From WLND01 sp040398845 (lineage in GTDB: Bacteria > Actinomycetota > Actinomycetes > S36-B12): a DNA stretch of 64,000 nucleotides. Below are positions 17,978 to 27,080 of this stretch, one piece after another. Position numbers and translations under genes: made by a program. The number at the start of each line of letters is the position of its first letter. The stretch's first letter is position 1. Below the pieces are notes generated by a model, which had not been told where the DNA came from, ran no database searches, and saw nothing but the letters and a program-made list of their open reading frames with translations. The stretch covers positions 1 to 64,000 of the forward strand of contig JBBATH010000018.1 of the NCBI GenBank assembly GCA_040398845.1. Direction: 5' to 3'.

Positions 17978-19018
17978 TCAGTTACTCCTACCGGTCGCCG
18001 GCTCAGGGGTTGCAGCCCGTTCTACCTCCTGGCTGGGTGCCGGGGATCCCGCCGGGGTAGCAATCGCCGAGGCTGAAGGGGATGGCGAGGCAGAGGCAGA
18101 CGCGAGAGGTGTCGGGCTCGGCAGAATGATGTTCGGCACTGTCGCGGCCGCAGAAGGACGCGGAGAATCAGGCAGGACGGAGTCGCGCGGATCCTCGCGT
18201 GGCGGGCGAACAACGACCCCCACAACTCCGAGGGTCGAGACGTCAGCGAAGGGGCGGATCGTGGCGATGCGGGTGAGTTGCCCCGCCGTCCCTGCCACGC
18301 TCACCACCTCGCCAATCGGAATTCCGGGCGAGTAAGGACGCCCACGCTTGGAGCCGAAGGTGACGAGCGACTGTCCGGGATCGAGCCCGGCACCCGGATC
18401 GATCATCTGGAACTCGAGGGAGTCCTGCCGCCCGGTACCCGACAGGATGCCGATCTCGCTGGACCCGGCCACCCTCGCTCCGACCGAAATCGAGGCGTCG
18501 ACCACGAGGACCACCGTCGCGGTGTTCTTCGTCACCGATTGCACACGGCCCACGAGGCCTTGGCCGTTGATGACGCTCATGTCGCGCTCGATTCCGTCGG
18601 CATTGCCGGCATCGATTGTGACGGTCCAGGCGAATTCCTGGGCGGGTCCCACCGCGATGACTTCCGCGGGGACGATTTCGTAACGGCCAACCCCAGCGAC
18701 CCGCAACAGGCCATCGAGTTGCTCGGCGCGTGCTCGATCCGCTGCCGATCGCTCGACGAGGAGGCGTAGTTCGTCGTTCTCGGTAGTGAGGACTGCGATC
18801 CGATCGCGCTGATCACCCCAGGTGCCCCACCAATCGGCCACCCCCAGAAACGGGCTGAAGATCAAGGAGCCGACTTGCTCGCCGCCACCCACCGCTCCGC
18901 TCATCGCGGATCGAAAACTCGTGAATGGCCCTTGGCCGCCTCGCAGGTCCATGATCACGAACGTCAGGGTCGTGATGAACAACGCCGCGAGCACGAATCT
19001 GGTGCGGCGCGAAAACAT
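17978..19018 (-). CDS. mreC: rod shape-determining protein MreC
   Basis: A 346-residue MreC. A membrane anchor lies at residues 8-25, a coiled coil at about 65-105 (RDRIAVLTTENDELRLLVERSAADRA), then the twin beta-barrel domain with the signature VQSVTKNTATVVLVVDASISVGARV and LVTFGSKRGRPYSPGIPIGEV. The last 70 residues are a Pro/Ser/Ala/Thr-rich tail, longer than in E. coli but usual in actinobacteria. It lies 57 bases after mreB. Confidence 0.95.
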   Translation of the reverse strand: MFSRRTRFVLAALFITTLTFVIMDLRGGQGPFTSFRSAMSGAVGGGEQVGSLIFSPFLGVADWWGTWGDQRDRIAVLTTENDELRLLVERSAADRARAEQLDGLLRVAGVGRYEIVPAEVIAVGPAQEFAWTVTIDAGNADGIERDMSVINGQGLVGRVQSVTKNTATVVLVVDASISVGARVAGSSEIGILSGTGRQDSLEFQMIDPGAGLDPGQSLVTFGSKRGRPYSPGIPIGEVVSVAGTAGQLTRIATIRPFADVSTLGVVGVVVRPPREDPRDSVLPDSPRPSAAATVPNIILPSPTPLASASASPSPSASAIATPAGSPAPSQEVERAATPEPATGRSN

Positions 19019-19075
19019 CTACTCATCCTCCCGACTCGTGATCTGCGGTGGAACCTCGGCCCATGCTCGAACGGG

Positions 19076-20104
19076 CTAGCGGCGAGGCTCCGACACGAGG
19101 ACCTGCTGAAGGGCGTCGAACTCCTCGACGCACTTGCCAGAGCCGAGCACAACACAGTCCAATGGTCGATCAGCGATGAGGATCGGCATGCCAGTCTCGT
19201 GCCTCAGTCGCTCATCCAGACCCTTGAGCAGCGCGCCACCGCCGGTGAGGACGACACCGCGGTCCATGATGTCTCCAGAAAGTTCCGGCGGGGTGCGGTC
19301 CAAGGTCGCCTTCACCGCATCGACGATCGCGTTGACCGGTTCATCAATCGCTCGCCTGATTTCCTCGGCCGTCACCACGATGGTCCGCGGCAATCCAGTG
19401 ACGAGGTCGCGTCCGCGGATCTCGGCGTGCGGTTCGTCCGGCGCCGGGAATGCGGAGCCGATGGCGACCTTGATCTCCTCGGCAGTGCGCTCCCCAAGCA
19501 TGAGGGAGTACTCCTTTTTCATGTACTGAATGATTGCGTTGTCGAGTTCATCGCCGCCAACACGAACCGAGAGGCTGCAGACGATGCCGCCAAGCGAGAT
19601 GACGGCCACCTCGGAGGTGCCACCACCGATGTCGACGATCATGTTGCCCATTGGCTCGTGAACGGGGAGCCCGGCACCAATCGCCGCAGCCATCGGCTCT
19701 TCGATGATGAAGACCTTGCGTGCGCCAGCGGCATAGCCGGCGTCCTTGACCGCCCGCTGCTCAACCCCGGTGATGCCCGAGGGGACGCAGATGATGAGAC
19801 GCGGCTTGGCCAGATGACGACGCTTGTGGACCTTTTGGATGAAGTAGCGGAGCATGCGCTCGGTGGTATCGAAGTCTGCGATGACGCCGTCCTTGAGCGG
19901 GCGAATCGCAACAATGTTGCCAGGCGTGCGACCAATCATCCGCTTAGCCTCTGCACCGACCGCCAGGATACCGCCAGTGTTGCTGTTGATCGCGACGACG
20001 GAGGGCTCGTTAAGGACGATGCCTCGGCCCCGCACATAGACGAGCGTGTTTGCTGTGCCTAGGTCAAGGGCCATGTCGCGACCGACGAACGATGACGAAC
20101 CCAT
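19076..20104 (-). CDS. mreB: rod shape-determining protein MreB
   Basis: An actin-like ATPase of 342 residues from the ATG at 20104, with GGAAGG about 10 bases upstream (the frame is open to 20188). Nucleotide-binding blocks are DLGTANTLVYVRGRGIVLN near the N-terminus, DIGGGTSEVAVISLGGIV, and GVVLTGGGALLKGLDERL at the C-terminus. It polymerises along the membrane and organises lateral wall synthesis with the genes that follow. Presence of the complete mreBCD-pbp2-rodA set suggests a rod-shaped or MreB-dependent cell. Confidence 0.97.
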   Translation of the reverse strand: MGSSSFVGRDMALDLGTANTLVYVRGRGIVLNEPSVVAINSNTGGILAVGAEAKRMIGRTPGNIVAIRPLKDGVIADFDTTERMLRYFIQKVHKRRHLAKPRLIICVPSGITGVEQRAVKDAGYAAGARKVFIIEEPMAAAIGAGLPVHEPMGNMIVDIGGGTSEVAVISLGGIVCSLSVRVGGDELDNAIIQYMKKEYSLMLGERTAEEIKVAIGSAFPAPDEPHAEIRGRDLVTGLPRTIVVTAEEIRRAIDEPVNAIVDAVKATLDRTPPELSGDIMDRGVVLTGGGALLKGLDERLRHETGMPILIADRPLDCVVLGSGKCVEEFDALQQVLVSEPRR

Positions 20105-20234
20105 AGAGAAGAGACCTTCCGGTCGGCTAGTTGGGCCTTCATCGTACGCCGTATCGGACCTGTGGCCGAAATGGCCCATTTGCACCAATGACTACGGACC
20201 CACTATCGAGCGCAGCCAATTTCTAGTTTCGAGG

Positions 20235-20861
20235 TCAGAGGCCAGTGAGCGGCGATCGCGTCAGCGTACCCGGCACCACTGGTCCAAGGCCCGTCACCGG
20301 CGACACACCGGGTGATGTCACAGGACCCGTTCCAGCCCCGGGTCCAAGGCCCGTCACCGGCGACACACCTGGTGGCACCTCCAAACCAGCGCAAAGCCCA
20401 GTCACCGGCGACACCGAGCACGGGTCCGTCACCACTGGCCCAAGTCCCGTCACCGGGGACTCGCTTCCTGTTGTCTCAGGCGACTTGGGCGGCTCCGCTG
20501 GCTTGAGTACCGAATCAGCACCGTCAAGATCAATGGCCGGTGCGCCGGCGGATGCAGCGAGCGTCCAATCGAAGGTAACCCCGGTCTTCACGTCAACGTA
20601 GCCGACGACGACCGAGCCATCCACCCGCGCGATCGACACCGCCCACGCCAAGTGCCCGCTACGGGTGCTTTTCTTCACGGAGAGGACTGCGCCAGGAACC
20701 GCCGACTGCACCTTGACTCGGGCTTGCTTTGCGGCGGTGAGTGCACCTGCGGCCTGAGCCGGCACAGTGCTGATCAACGAACCCGCTCCGAGAACGACAA
20801 CCGAGGCGACCGCGACTACGACGCTGCGTACCCTGTACTTCATGAAGGTCCTTCGGCTCAA
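20235..20861 (-). CDS. secreted PepSY-like protein with C-terminal SPVTGL repeats
   Basis: A 208-residue protein; the start could be M1 or M7 (MKYRVRSVVVAVASVVVLG). Residues 7-38 form a Sec signal peptide ending in AQAAG. Residues about 38-105 look like a PepSY domain (AKQARVKVQSAVPGAVLSV, then AWAVSIARVDGSVVVGYVDV and a TGV turn). Residues about 130-208 hold five copies of SP(V/L)TGL in Gly/Pro/Val-rich spacers, with two cysteines. No membrane anchor follows, so these are not obvious sortase signals. PepSY domains often bind or inhibit peptidases. The function here is unknown. Confidence 0.72.
   Translation of the reverse strand: MSRRTFMKYRVRSVVVAVASVVVLGAGSLISTVPAQAAGALTAAKQARVKVQSAVPGAVLSVKKSTRSGHLAWAVSIARVDGSVVVGYVDVKTGVTFDWTLAASAGAPAIDLDGADSVLKPAEPPKSPETTGSESPVTGLGPVVTDPCSVSPVTGLCAGLEVPPGVSPVTGLGPGAGTGPVTSPGVSPVTGLGPVVPGTLTRSPLTGL
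20281..20369. repeat. 29-bp direct repeat in the SPVTGL coding region
   Basis: The same 29 bases, starting GGTCCAAGGCCCGTCACCGG, occur at 20281-20309 and 20341-20369, exactly 60 bases apart. Related shorter copies lie at about 20397-20412 and 20446-20457. The core GTCACCGGCGAC is an imperfect palindrome. As a result the plus strand reads PVTGD repeats while the minus-strand gene reads SPVTGL. Confidence 0.85.
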
Positions 20862-20982
20862 GAGGGCGAATGCACCCGACCTACTACAAGGCGGACACTA
20901 TCCCGACAGACCTTCTCCTTCAATACCCACACTGGCCGGAAGGCCAATGGCATCAACGACCGTTCGGCGAAAAGGAAAGATG

Positions 20983-22263
20983 ATGATTCGAGCCACAACT
21001 CCGCTCACCGCTCGTCGCCCATCGCGTCGAGCCCTCCTGGCCGGCGGAAGCCTCTCGTTGGCACTTGCCTTGTGAATCACCTCACCTGCTGCGCATCCAG
21101 CATTTGCCGCAGGAAGCGGCGGTCTCGACACCAGTTTCTCAACCGGACCCGGTGACGACGCAGACGCCGTGGTGAACGCGGTCTTGGTCCAAGGCGACGG
21201 CAAGGTCCTCGTCGGCGGCGAATTCGACCAGTGGAACGGAACCCCCGCGAGAGACTTCGTGCGATTGAACCCCGACGGTAGCGTTGATACCGCGTTCGTC
21301 CCGGATGCCGGGATTTTCGAGAAGAAGGCGCTTGCCCTGCAGGCCGACGGCAAGATCCTCGTGAGCGATTGGATGAATCTCTTTCGGTTGAACCCCGATG
21401 GAACGCGCGACGCGTCGTTTGCCACCGTCGGGTACGCGACAGCCGACGACGACATTGCGTCGCTCGCGGTGCAGCCGGACGGCAAGATTCTCGTCGGAGG
21501 TGAGTTCACCAGCTGGAACGAACTCCCGGCCGGCGGCGTCGTGCGGTTGAATCCCGATGGCAACGTCGACAAGGGCTTCGTCGCGAATGCCGGCTCCGGT
21601 GTGTCAAACGACAAATACATCGCTCCATTCGTCGGGGCTATCACGGTGCTGCGAGACGGGAAGGTCGTCCTCGGCGGGGTGTTCAACGCGTGGAACGGCA
21701 CGCGAGTCGGGCGCCTCGTCCGGTTGAACCGCGACGGCACCCTTGACCGATCATTCACAACGAACACCGGCACCGGCGCCAACCCCGAAGGCGGCTCCAT
21801 CCTCTACGCGGTTTCTTCGATCGTGGAGCAGCCAGACGGCAGGATCGTGCTCGGCGGCTACTTGTCGAAATGGAACGGGCGCGCCGTGGATGGCATCGTT
21901 CGTTTGAATCCAGACGGCACGCTCGACCGAGCATTCGCCGCGAACATCGGCCCAACCTCGCAGAGGTCTGATCCTCAATACGTACAGTCAGTTGCGCTCC
22001 AGGCAAATGGCAAGCTACTCGTCGGCGGGCAGTTCAAGCGTTGGAGGGGCAGCAAGGTCGGGAACATCGTGCGGCTCAACGCAAACGGCACGATCGACAA
22101 GTCCTTCACTCTTCAGTCCGGAACCGGAGCCACGTGCGACCCCTACGACGGGATCGCTTCGGTCACTGTGCAGGCCGACGGCAAAATCCTGCTCGGCGGA
22201 TACCTACTGCGATGGAATGCAATTCCAGTCGGACGCGTCATACGGTTGATGACGACCGGCTAG
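20983..22263 (+). pseudogene. secreted delta-60 repeat protein interrupted by an in-frame TGA in its signal peptide
   Basis: An ATG at 20983 (AAAGGAA 5 bases upstream; ATG at 20980 is an alternative) opens a leader with TARRPSRRALLAGGSLSLAL, which looks like a twin-arginine/Sec signal. The TGA at 21073-21075 stops it. The same frame is then open for 396 codons: ITSPAAHPAFAAGSGG completes a normal signal cleavage site, followed by six or seven repeats of about 55 residues of the type VQADGKILVGG-F-W-G----VRLNPDG--D-F, the delta-60 family beta-propeller-like repeats. Either the gene is a nonsense pseudogene, the base is a sequence error, or translation reads through. A restart at GTG 21169 would give a leaderless product. 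Confidence 0.8.
21073..21075 (+). other. in-frame TGA inside the signal peptide of the delta-60 protein
   Basis: Leader codons ending ...GCA CTT GCC TTG are followed by TGA and then ATC ACC TCA CCT in the same frame. A single substitution (for example CGA, GGA or TGG) would restore one continuous signal peptide and mature protein. Confidence 0.85.
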
Positions 22264-22528
22264 CCCAGTGCGTTACCGGCAGTGCATCCACGGGGCGGCC
22301 CATCCTGGCGATGGCGACATCCCCCATGATGTCTGAGGTGAGCCAGCGTTCATGGTGCTCAATATCGGTGACGCGTACGCGGGTGAAATATCAGGTATCC
22401 CGAACATGCGTCGCAGTTCCACAACTTCCGGCATGGCGGCCACCCCATCTACCAATTATTGCGCTGGTGAGGTCTGGAGGCCGTGGAAACGCAAGCACAT
22501 TTCTCCTGCATGTCTCTATTCTTGGCCC
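22264..22528. other. 265-bp intergenic region
   Basis: The region lies between the delta-60 gene and the glutamine amidotransferase. A 60-residue minus-strand frame (22273-22455) has no ribosome-binding site and no recognisable domain. Another minus-strand frame reads HHERWLTSDIMGDVAIARM near its end, which looks protein-like and may be a remnant of a lost gene. I see no clear RNA gene. Confidence 0.3.
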
Positions 22529-23245
22529 ATGACCTCTCCCCGCCTCCTCGTCATTCAGCACGATCTTGATGATTCACTGAACGAGCTAGCCGCGCCCCTG
22601 GCCGACGCCGGCCTGGTAATCGACACCTGGTGCACCTTCCGCTCCGATGCCCCTCCGGAGCCGCTTGGGTCCTTCAACGGCGTCCTGTCCTTGGGTGCGT
22701 TGGCGAGTGCGACGGACGAGGACTCGACCCCGTGGATACGAGGCGAGATCGCCGTCCTCGAGGAGGCGCTGGCCCGACGCATTCCCATTCTGGGTGTGTG
22801 CTTCGGTGCACAGTTGCTTGCCCGCGCCGCCGGAGGGCGGGTCTACCGTTCACCGGTCACCGAGATCGGCTGGTTCAGAGTCGACATGGAGCCCGAGGCA
22901 GCAACGGACCCGGTGCTGGGCTCGCTCGGTCTGAACTTGCACGTCTTCCAATCTCACTACGACACCTTCGACCTGCCCGCCGAGGCCACCGTGCTGGGCC
23001 GCACGGGCGAACTGACGGAGGCCTACCGGATCGATGATCGCGCGTGGGCCGTCCAATTCCACATCGAGGCGAACCCGTCGCTCGTCTACTCTTGGCTTGC
23101 GGTCTACAAGGACGCCATGGTCAAGGCTGGCGTCGACATCGACGAGCTGCGCCGTTTCACCGCCTCAAACTGGCGTGAGTACCGGCAAGCGTCGTGGGAT
23201 CTCGCCACCGCCTTTGCCGGCGAGGTGTGGGCCGCGCGGGACTGA
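22529..23245 (+). CDS. type 1 (class I) glutamine amidotransferase
   Basis: A 238-residue class I glutamine amidotransferase from the ATG at 22529; the frame is open upstream, but the homologous start is MTSPRLLVIQHDLDDS. The nucleophile elbow is GVCFGAQLLA and the histidine-glutamate pair is in AVQFHIEANP. Stand-alone enzymes of this type hydrolyse glutamine or gamma-glutamyl compounds (GMP-synthase-like or gamma-glutamyl hydrolase-like). No synthetase partner lies next to it, so the acceptor is unknown. No strong ribosome-binding site is visible. Confidence 0.85.
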   Translation: MTSPRLLVIQHDLDDSLNELAAPLADAGLVIDTWCTFRSDAPPEPLGSFNGVLSLGALASATDEDSTPWIRGEIAVLEEALARRIPILGVCFGAQLLARAAGGRVYRSPVTEIGWFRVDMEPEAATDPVLGSLGLNLHVFQSHYDTFDLPAEATVLGRTGELTEAYRIDDRAWAVQFHIEANPSLVYSWLAVYKDAMVKAGVDIDELRRFTASNWREYRQASWDLATAFAGEVWAARD

Positions 23246-23295
23246 AGTGCGGTACCCAGTACACCCGGTGTTCCCTTGTCGCCGCATGAGCGCAG

Positions 23296-24681
23296 TCAGC
23301 CGGCCGAGCCGATTCGGGTCGCCCGCGCGATCTCGAGGGAACGCAGGCGGCTATCGAGCCGCTCCGAGGTGGCCGGATCGCACGGGAGTCCGTAGGCCGC
23401 CGTCACGACCGCGCCGAGGTCAGCCCGGTAGTCGTGGCCGAGGCTGTGAAAATCACCAGGTTTGATGTTCGAGGCGAAGAATATGTCGACGAGAACCTGG
23501 GCCCAGGTGATGGCCGGCTTCCACGTCATTGCCTCGGGAACGTTTCGGCCGCGAGTGCCGTCGGCCGGCAACCATGCTGGACGACGAATGAGCAGGTCGG
23601 GCCGGAAGCGAACGAACGGATCGGCATCGTGCTCGAGGAACCAAACCCGCGGCCTCGGTCCCTCGAATTCTTTGGGGATCTGTTCGGGGCGATCGAGGGT
23701 GATCGACTCCGCCGCGCACAACGCATGGAAGATATCTGCAGTCGATCCACCCGGCGTGCCTACCCACAGCGCACCTGACACCACGTAGTGGTCGAGGTCA
23801 AGGGGCCCAGCGGGTACGGCGGCCTCCTGCACCTTCGCGCCAAGGCTTTCGCCGTACAACAGAATCCGGGGTGCGACTGCCAGCACGGAACACTCCTGGC
23901 GAATCGCTTCGAGGAGGAGTCGCTGCGTGTGAGCCGCCATATTAACCTTCCCAAGCGACAGGAAGGAGGGCAGCAAGCCGTAGCCGATCGCGACGGAGGC
24001 ACAATCGCCGAGCGTGAGGATTTCAAGGACATCGACCGGGGTCGCATTCGCGTACCCAGTGCCCGCCGGGGCCTGAATAAGCAGCGCGGCCCGGGCGAAG
24101 GCGCCCGTTCGACGCAGTTCGGCCATGGCGAGACCCACCCGCTGCTCGACGGTGTCGGCCGCATCAACACCGATGAACACGCGGATCGGCGACGCAACTG
24201 GGTCGCGCTGGGTGACGAAACGGACATCGTCCGGGGCTACCGCTGTTCCAACGAATCTGGCCCCCTCGCGTCCGAGCTCCGCGATCGACACCGCACTTCC
24301 GGCGCCACCGGAAACGAATTCGCCGGTCGGCGGGCTACAGAAGCCGGGATCAAGTGCTCGGCTATCGGCGGCCCTTCTGGCGAGGAAGACGCCGCGCCCG
24401 TAGGCAGCAACGGCCGCGACCCCGCCGGCGATCCCGGCCCCGACTATCAACGGAGTCACTGACCTGATCGGCCCCTGCCCTCGACCGCGCCCTGCATTCA
24501 GGATTGATGAGGCGAAACCCACTTTCAGTCCGACCGAACCACCGGCAATCCCACCGAGGATGAACGGGAACGACTGTCGGACCTTTGACGGCCATGGTAC
24601 GAGCGTGGCACCGCGTGATGCTGCGGCGACGCCAGCCCCGACGGCAATGCCAGCCGCAACTGCGAGCGCACCTGGCTTCAC
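23296..24681 (-). CDS. membrane alpha/beta-hydrolase (Abhydrolase_9/DUF2319 type)
   Basis: A 461-residue protein. The N-terminal 120 residues contain three or four glycine/alanine-rich membrane segments (LAVAAGIAVGAGVAAAS, FILGGIAGGSVGLKVGF, LIVGAGIAGGVAAVAAYG). The rest is an alpha/beta-hydrolase with the nucleophile elbow LLYGESLGAKV and a late histidine in DFHSLGHDYRADL. This layout fits the actinobacterial Abhydrolase_9 plus N-terminal domain family, whose substrate is unknown. It is convergent with the amidotransferase and lies 16 bases downstream of ndk on the same strand. Confidence 0.8.
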   Translation of the reverse strand: MKPGALAVAAGIAVGAGVAAASRGATLVPWPSKVRQSFPFILGGIAGGSVGLKVGFASSILNAGRGRGQGPIRSVTPLIVGAGIAGGVAAVAAYGRGVFLARRAADSRALDPGFCSPPTGEFVSGGAGSAVSIAELGREGARFVGTAVAPDDVRFVTQRDPVASPIRVFIGVDAADTVEQRVGLAMAELRRTGAFARAALLIQAPAGTGYANATPVDVLEILTLGDCASVAIGYGLLPSFLSLGKVNMAAHTQRLLLEAIRQECSVLAVAPRILLYGESLGAKVQEAAVPAGPLDLDHYVVSGALWVGTPGGSTADIFHALCAAESITLDRPEQIPKEFEGPRPRVWFLEHDADPFVRFRPDLLIRRPAWLPADGTRGRNVPEAMTWKPAITWAQVLVDIFFASNIKPGDFHSLGHDYRADLGAVVTAAYGLPCDPATSERLDSRLRSLEIARATRIGSAG

Positions 24682-24697
24682 TGCGTCATCGTGGACG

Positions 24698-25108
24698 CTA
24701 GGAAAGGCCGGGGAAGAACAACTCGATCTCTCGGGCCGCAGACTCCGGTGAGTCGGACCCGTGGGTTACGTTGTTCTGGGTCTCAGTTGCGAGGTCGCCG
24801 CGGATGGTGCCGGGCGCCGCATTCGCTGGATTTGTGGCACCCATCATGGCCCGCCACGACAAGATGGCGTCGGGACCTTCGATGACGGCTGCGACGAGCG
24901 GCGCGCTGGTGATGAATGCGACGAGGTCTGCGAAGAATGGACGCTCGCGATGCTCGCCGTAGTGGTTCTCGGCAATCTCGACGGTCAGGGTGCGCTGCTC
25001 GAGGGCCACGATGCGGTAGCCCTTGCGCTCGATGCGGCCGAGGACCTCACCGACGAGGCCGCGGGCGACGCCGTCGGGCTTGATCAGGACAAGGGTGCGC
25101 TCGGACAC
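24698..25108 (-). CDS. ndk: nucleoside diphosphate kinase
   Basis: A 136-residue Ndk from the GTG at 25108, which has GAGGAG about 8 bases upstream. It transfers the gamma-phosphate of ATP to nucleoside diphosphates. The start VSERTLVLIKPDGVARGLVGE and the core MGATNPANAAPGTIRGDLA are typical; the active-site histidine follows in NNVTHGSDSPESA. The ndk-DUF4233-folC order is usual in actinobacteria. Confidence 0.97.
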   Translation of the reverse strand: MSERTLVLIKPDGVARGLVGEVLGRIERKGYRIVALEQRTLTVEIAENHYGEHRERPFFADLVAFITSAPLVAAVIEGPDAILSWRAMMGATNPANAAPGTIRGDLATETQNNVTHGSDSPESAAREIELFFPGLS

Positions 25109-25179
25109 GAAAATCTCCTCAGAATCATGAATGCAACACATGAGCGGTGCTTCGGAATCCTATCTGCGTCGGCGCACCG

Positions 25180-25545
25180 CTACGCCGCGCCCTCCGGAGC
25201 GGCACCATCCTCGGCAGCTGCCTTGGCTGCCTCTCGCAGCGCATCGACACGCGTGCCCGTCCGCACCGCGATGAACCACAGCACGACGAAGATGCCGCCT
25301 ACCACGAACATGAGGGGAACGAGGAAGCCGATCGATAGGACGATCACCTGCATCACCCAGCCCCAGACGACGCCCCACGGACGACGCAGCACGCCCACGG
25401 ACAAGATGAGCAGCACGGCGATGGCGGACCCCACACCGATCGCAAGGCCACGGCTCGCCACCGAGCCGTTGGTAGACGCCACGAGACTGGCAAGGAACAC
25501 GACGATCGCCTCGATCGCGAGGACGGACGAGCACAGAACTTTCAT
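25180..25545 (-). CDS. DUF4233 domain membrane protein
   Basis: A 121-residue protein from the ATG at 25545 (the frame opens at 25650 inside folC, but homologues begin at MKVLCSSVLAIEAIVVFLA). It has four hydrophobic helices, including GLAIGVGSAIAVLLILSVGVL and VIVLSIGFLVPLMFVVGGIFVVLW, and a charged C-terminal tail. DUF4233 proteins occur almost only in actinobacteria directly after folC; the role is unknown. The start is 13 bases after folC. Confidence 0.88.
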   Translation of the reverse strand: MKVLCSSVLAIEAIVVFLASLVASTNGSVASRGLAIGVGSAIAVLLILSVGVLRRPWGVVWGWVMQVIVLSIGFLVPLMFVVGGIFVVLWFIAVRTGTRVDALREAAKAAAEDGAAPEGAA

Positions 25546-25558
25546 GGGAACAGACCTA

Positions 25559-26926
25559 TCACGAACGGGGCCCAGGTGCCATGAGTCGCTTCGCCTCGCC
25601 GGCGAGCACCACCGAGCCGGTGACGAGAACTCCTGCACCGCCATAGTCATTGACCTCCTCGGCCAAGGTCACGGCACGGTCGAGGGCATCGGCGAGCTTC
25701 GGCTCGATCGACACCCGCTCCTCACCGAAGATGTCACAGGCGATAACCGCGAGTTCTTCAGCGGGGAGCGCTCGAACAGACGTGGGGGTCGTCACGACGA
25801 CATGGTCGAGAACCGGCTCGAGTGCGATGAGGACGCCCTGGGCGTCCTTCTCCCCGAGAATGCCGACGACCCCGACAAGCGACTCGAAGTCGAATGACTC
25901 CGCAACGGCCGCGGCGAGTGCAATCGCACCGTGCGGATTGTGGGCTGCATCGACGATGACGGTCGGGCTGCGACGGACGATTTCAAGGCGGCCCGGTGAA
26001 CTCACCATCAAGAACCCCTCTCGCACCGTCTCGACATCGAGTTGTACGTCAGTTGCGAGGAAGGCCTCGACCGCGGCGAGGCCGACCGAAGCATTCTGCG
26101 CCTGATGGTCTCCAAACAGCGGCACGAACAGGTCGTCATATCTACCGTGCAGTCCCTGAATCGTCAGCATCTGACCGCCGATGGCGACATCTCGGGACTC
26201 AACTGAGAACTCGATGCCCTCGCGCGAAATGGATGCACCGTCGAGCGCGCACCGGGCAAGCAGGATCTCCGCGGCGGCAAGGCCCTGCTGCGCCAGGATC
26301 ACCTGCGAGCCAGCCTTGATGATGCCTGACTTCTCGGTGGCGATCTCCTCGATGGTCTCGCCCAGATACTCGGTGTGGTCCATACCGATCGGCGTGATGA
26401 CACACACGCTGCCATCGGCCACATTTGTCGCATCCCACGCCCCGCCCATTCCGACCTCAACAATCGCGACGTCGACGGGCGCGTCGGCAAACGAGGCGAA
26501 CGCCATCGCCGTCATCACCTCGAAGAAGGAAAGGGCGATCCCGCCGGCGGCGAGGGATCGGGAGTCGACGAGCTCCACATACGGCTTGACGTCTTGCCAT
26601 GTCCGGGCGAACCTCGCCGGGGAGATCGGCTGGCCGTCGAAGCAGATGCGCTCACGTGCGTCGAGGAGGTGGGGCGAGGTGAACAGGCCGGTGCGCAGCC
26701 CGAATTGGCGCAGCAGTGACTCGATGACGCGCGAGGTGGTTGTCTTGCCGTTCGTGCCGGTCACGTGGATGACGGGGTAGGTGCGCTGCGGGTCGCCGAG
26801 GAGTTCGACAACGGACGCAATACGGGTCAGCGAGGGTTCGATGCGGTTCTCTGGCCAACGGGCCATCAGATCCTTGACTAATGCGGCGTGCCGCTGCTGT
26901 TCGTCGCGGTCCGAGGAAGCGGTCAC
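25559..26926 (-). CDS. folC: bifunctional folylpolyglutamate/dihydrofolate synthase
   Basis: A 455-residue Mur-ligase family enzyme that adds glutamate to folates. The P-loop is HVTGTNGKTTTSRVIES, followed by GLFTSPHLLDARERICFDG and the central GMDHTEYLGETIEEIATEKSGI block, which carries metal and substrate ligands. DAAHNPHGAIALA starts the C-terminal domain. Length is normal. In most actinobacteria valS lies immediately upstream on the same strand; here an accessory segment and an inverted valS take that place. Confidence 0.96.
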   Translation of the reverse strand: MTASSDRDEQQRHAALVKDLMARWPENRIEPSLTRIASVVELLGDPQRTYPVIHVTGTNGKTTTSRVIESLLRQFGLRTGLFTSPHLLDARERICFDGQPISPARFARTWQDVKPYVELVDSRSLAAGGIALSFFEVMTAMAFASFADAPVDVAIVEVGMGGAWDATNVADGSVCVITPIGMDHTEYLGETIEEIATEKSGIIKAGSQVILAQQGLAAAEILLARCALDGASISREGIEFSVESRDVAIGGQMLTIQGLHGRYDDLFVPLFGDHQAQNASVGLAAVEAFLATDVQLDVETVREGFLMVSSPGRLEIVRRSPTVIVDAAHNPHGAIALAAAVAESFDFESLVGVVGILGEKDAQGVLIALEPVLDHVVVTTPTSVRALPAEELAVIACDIFGEERVSIEPKLADALDRAVTLAEEVNDYGGAGVLVTGSVVLAGEAKRLMAPGPRS

Positions 26927-27080
26927 GCGTTCAGTCTAGGGAACCGCTGACCATCAGGGTGTGTGCAGCGCACCTGACCGGTCTTCGGCCAACGTAGCGT
27001 GGCCGAGGGCTAGCTCTTGCTCGATGGCCAGCGAAAGGGCGAGGATCCATCCGAAGATTCGGTGAATGATCCGTCCGGAC

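Noticed and set aside
20281..20460. Possible CRISPR or attachment repeats.
   Set aside because: The repeats are in frame with a protein of regular SPVTGL words and have no spacer structure.
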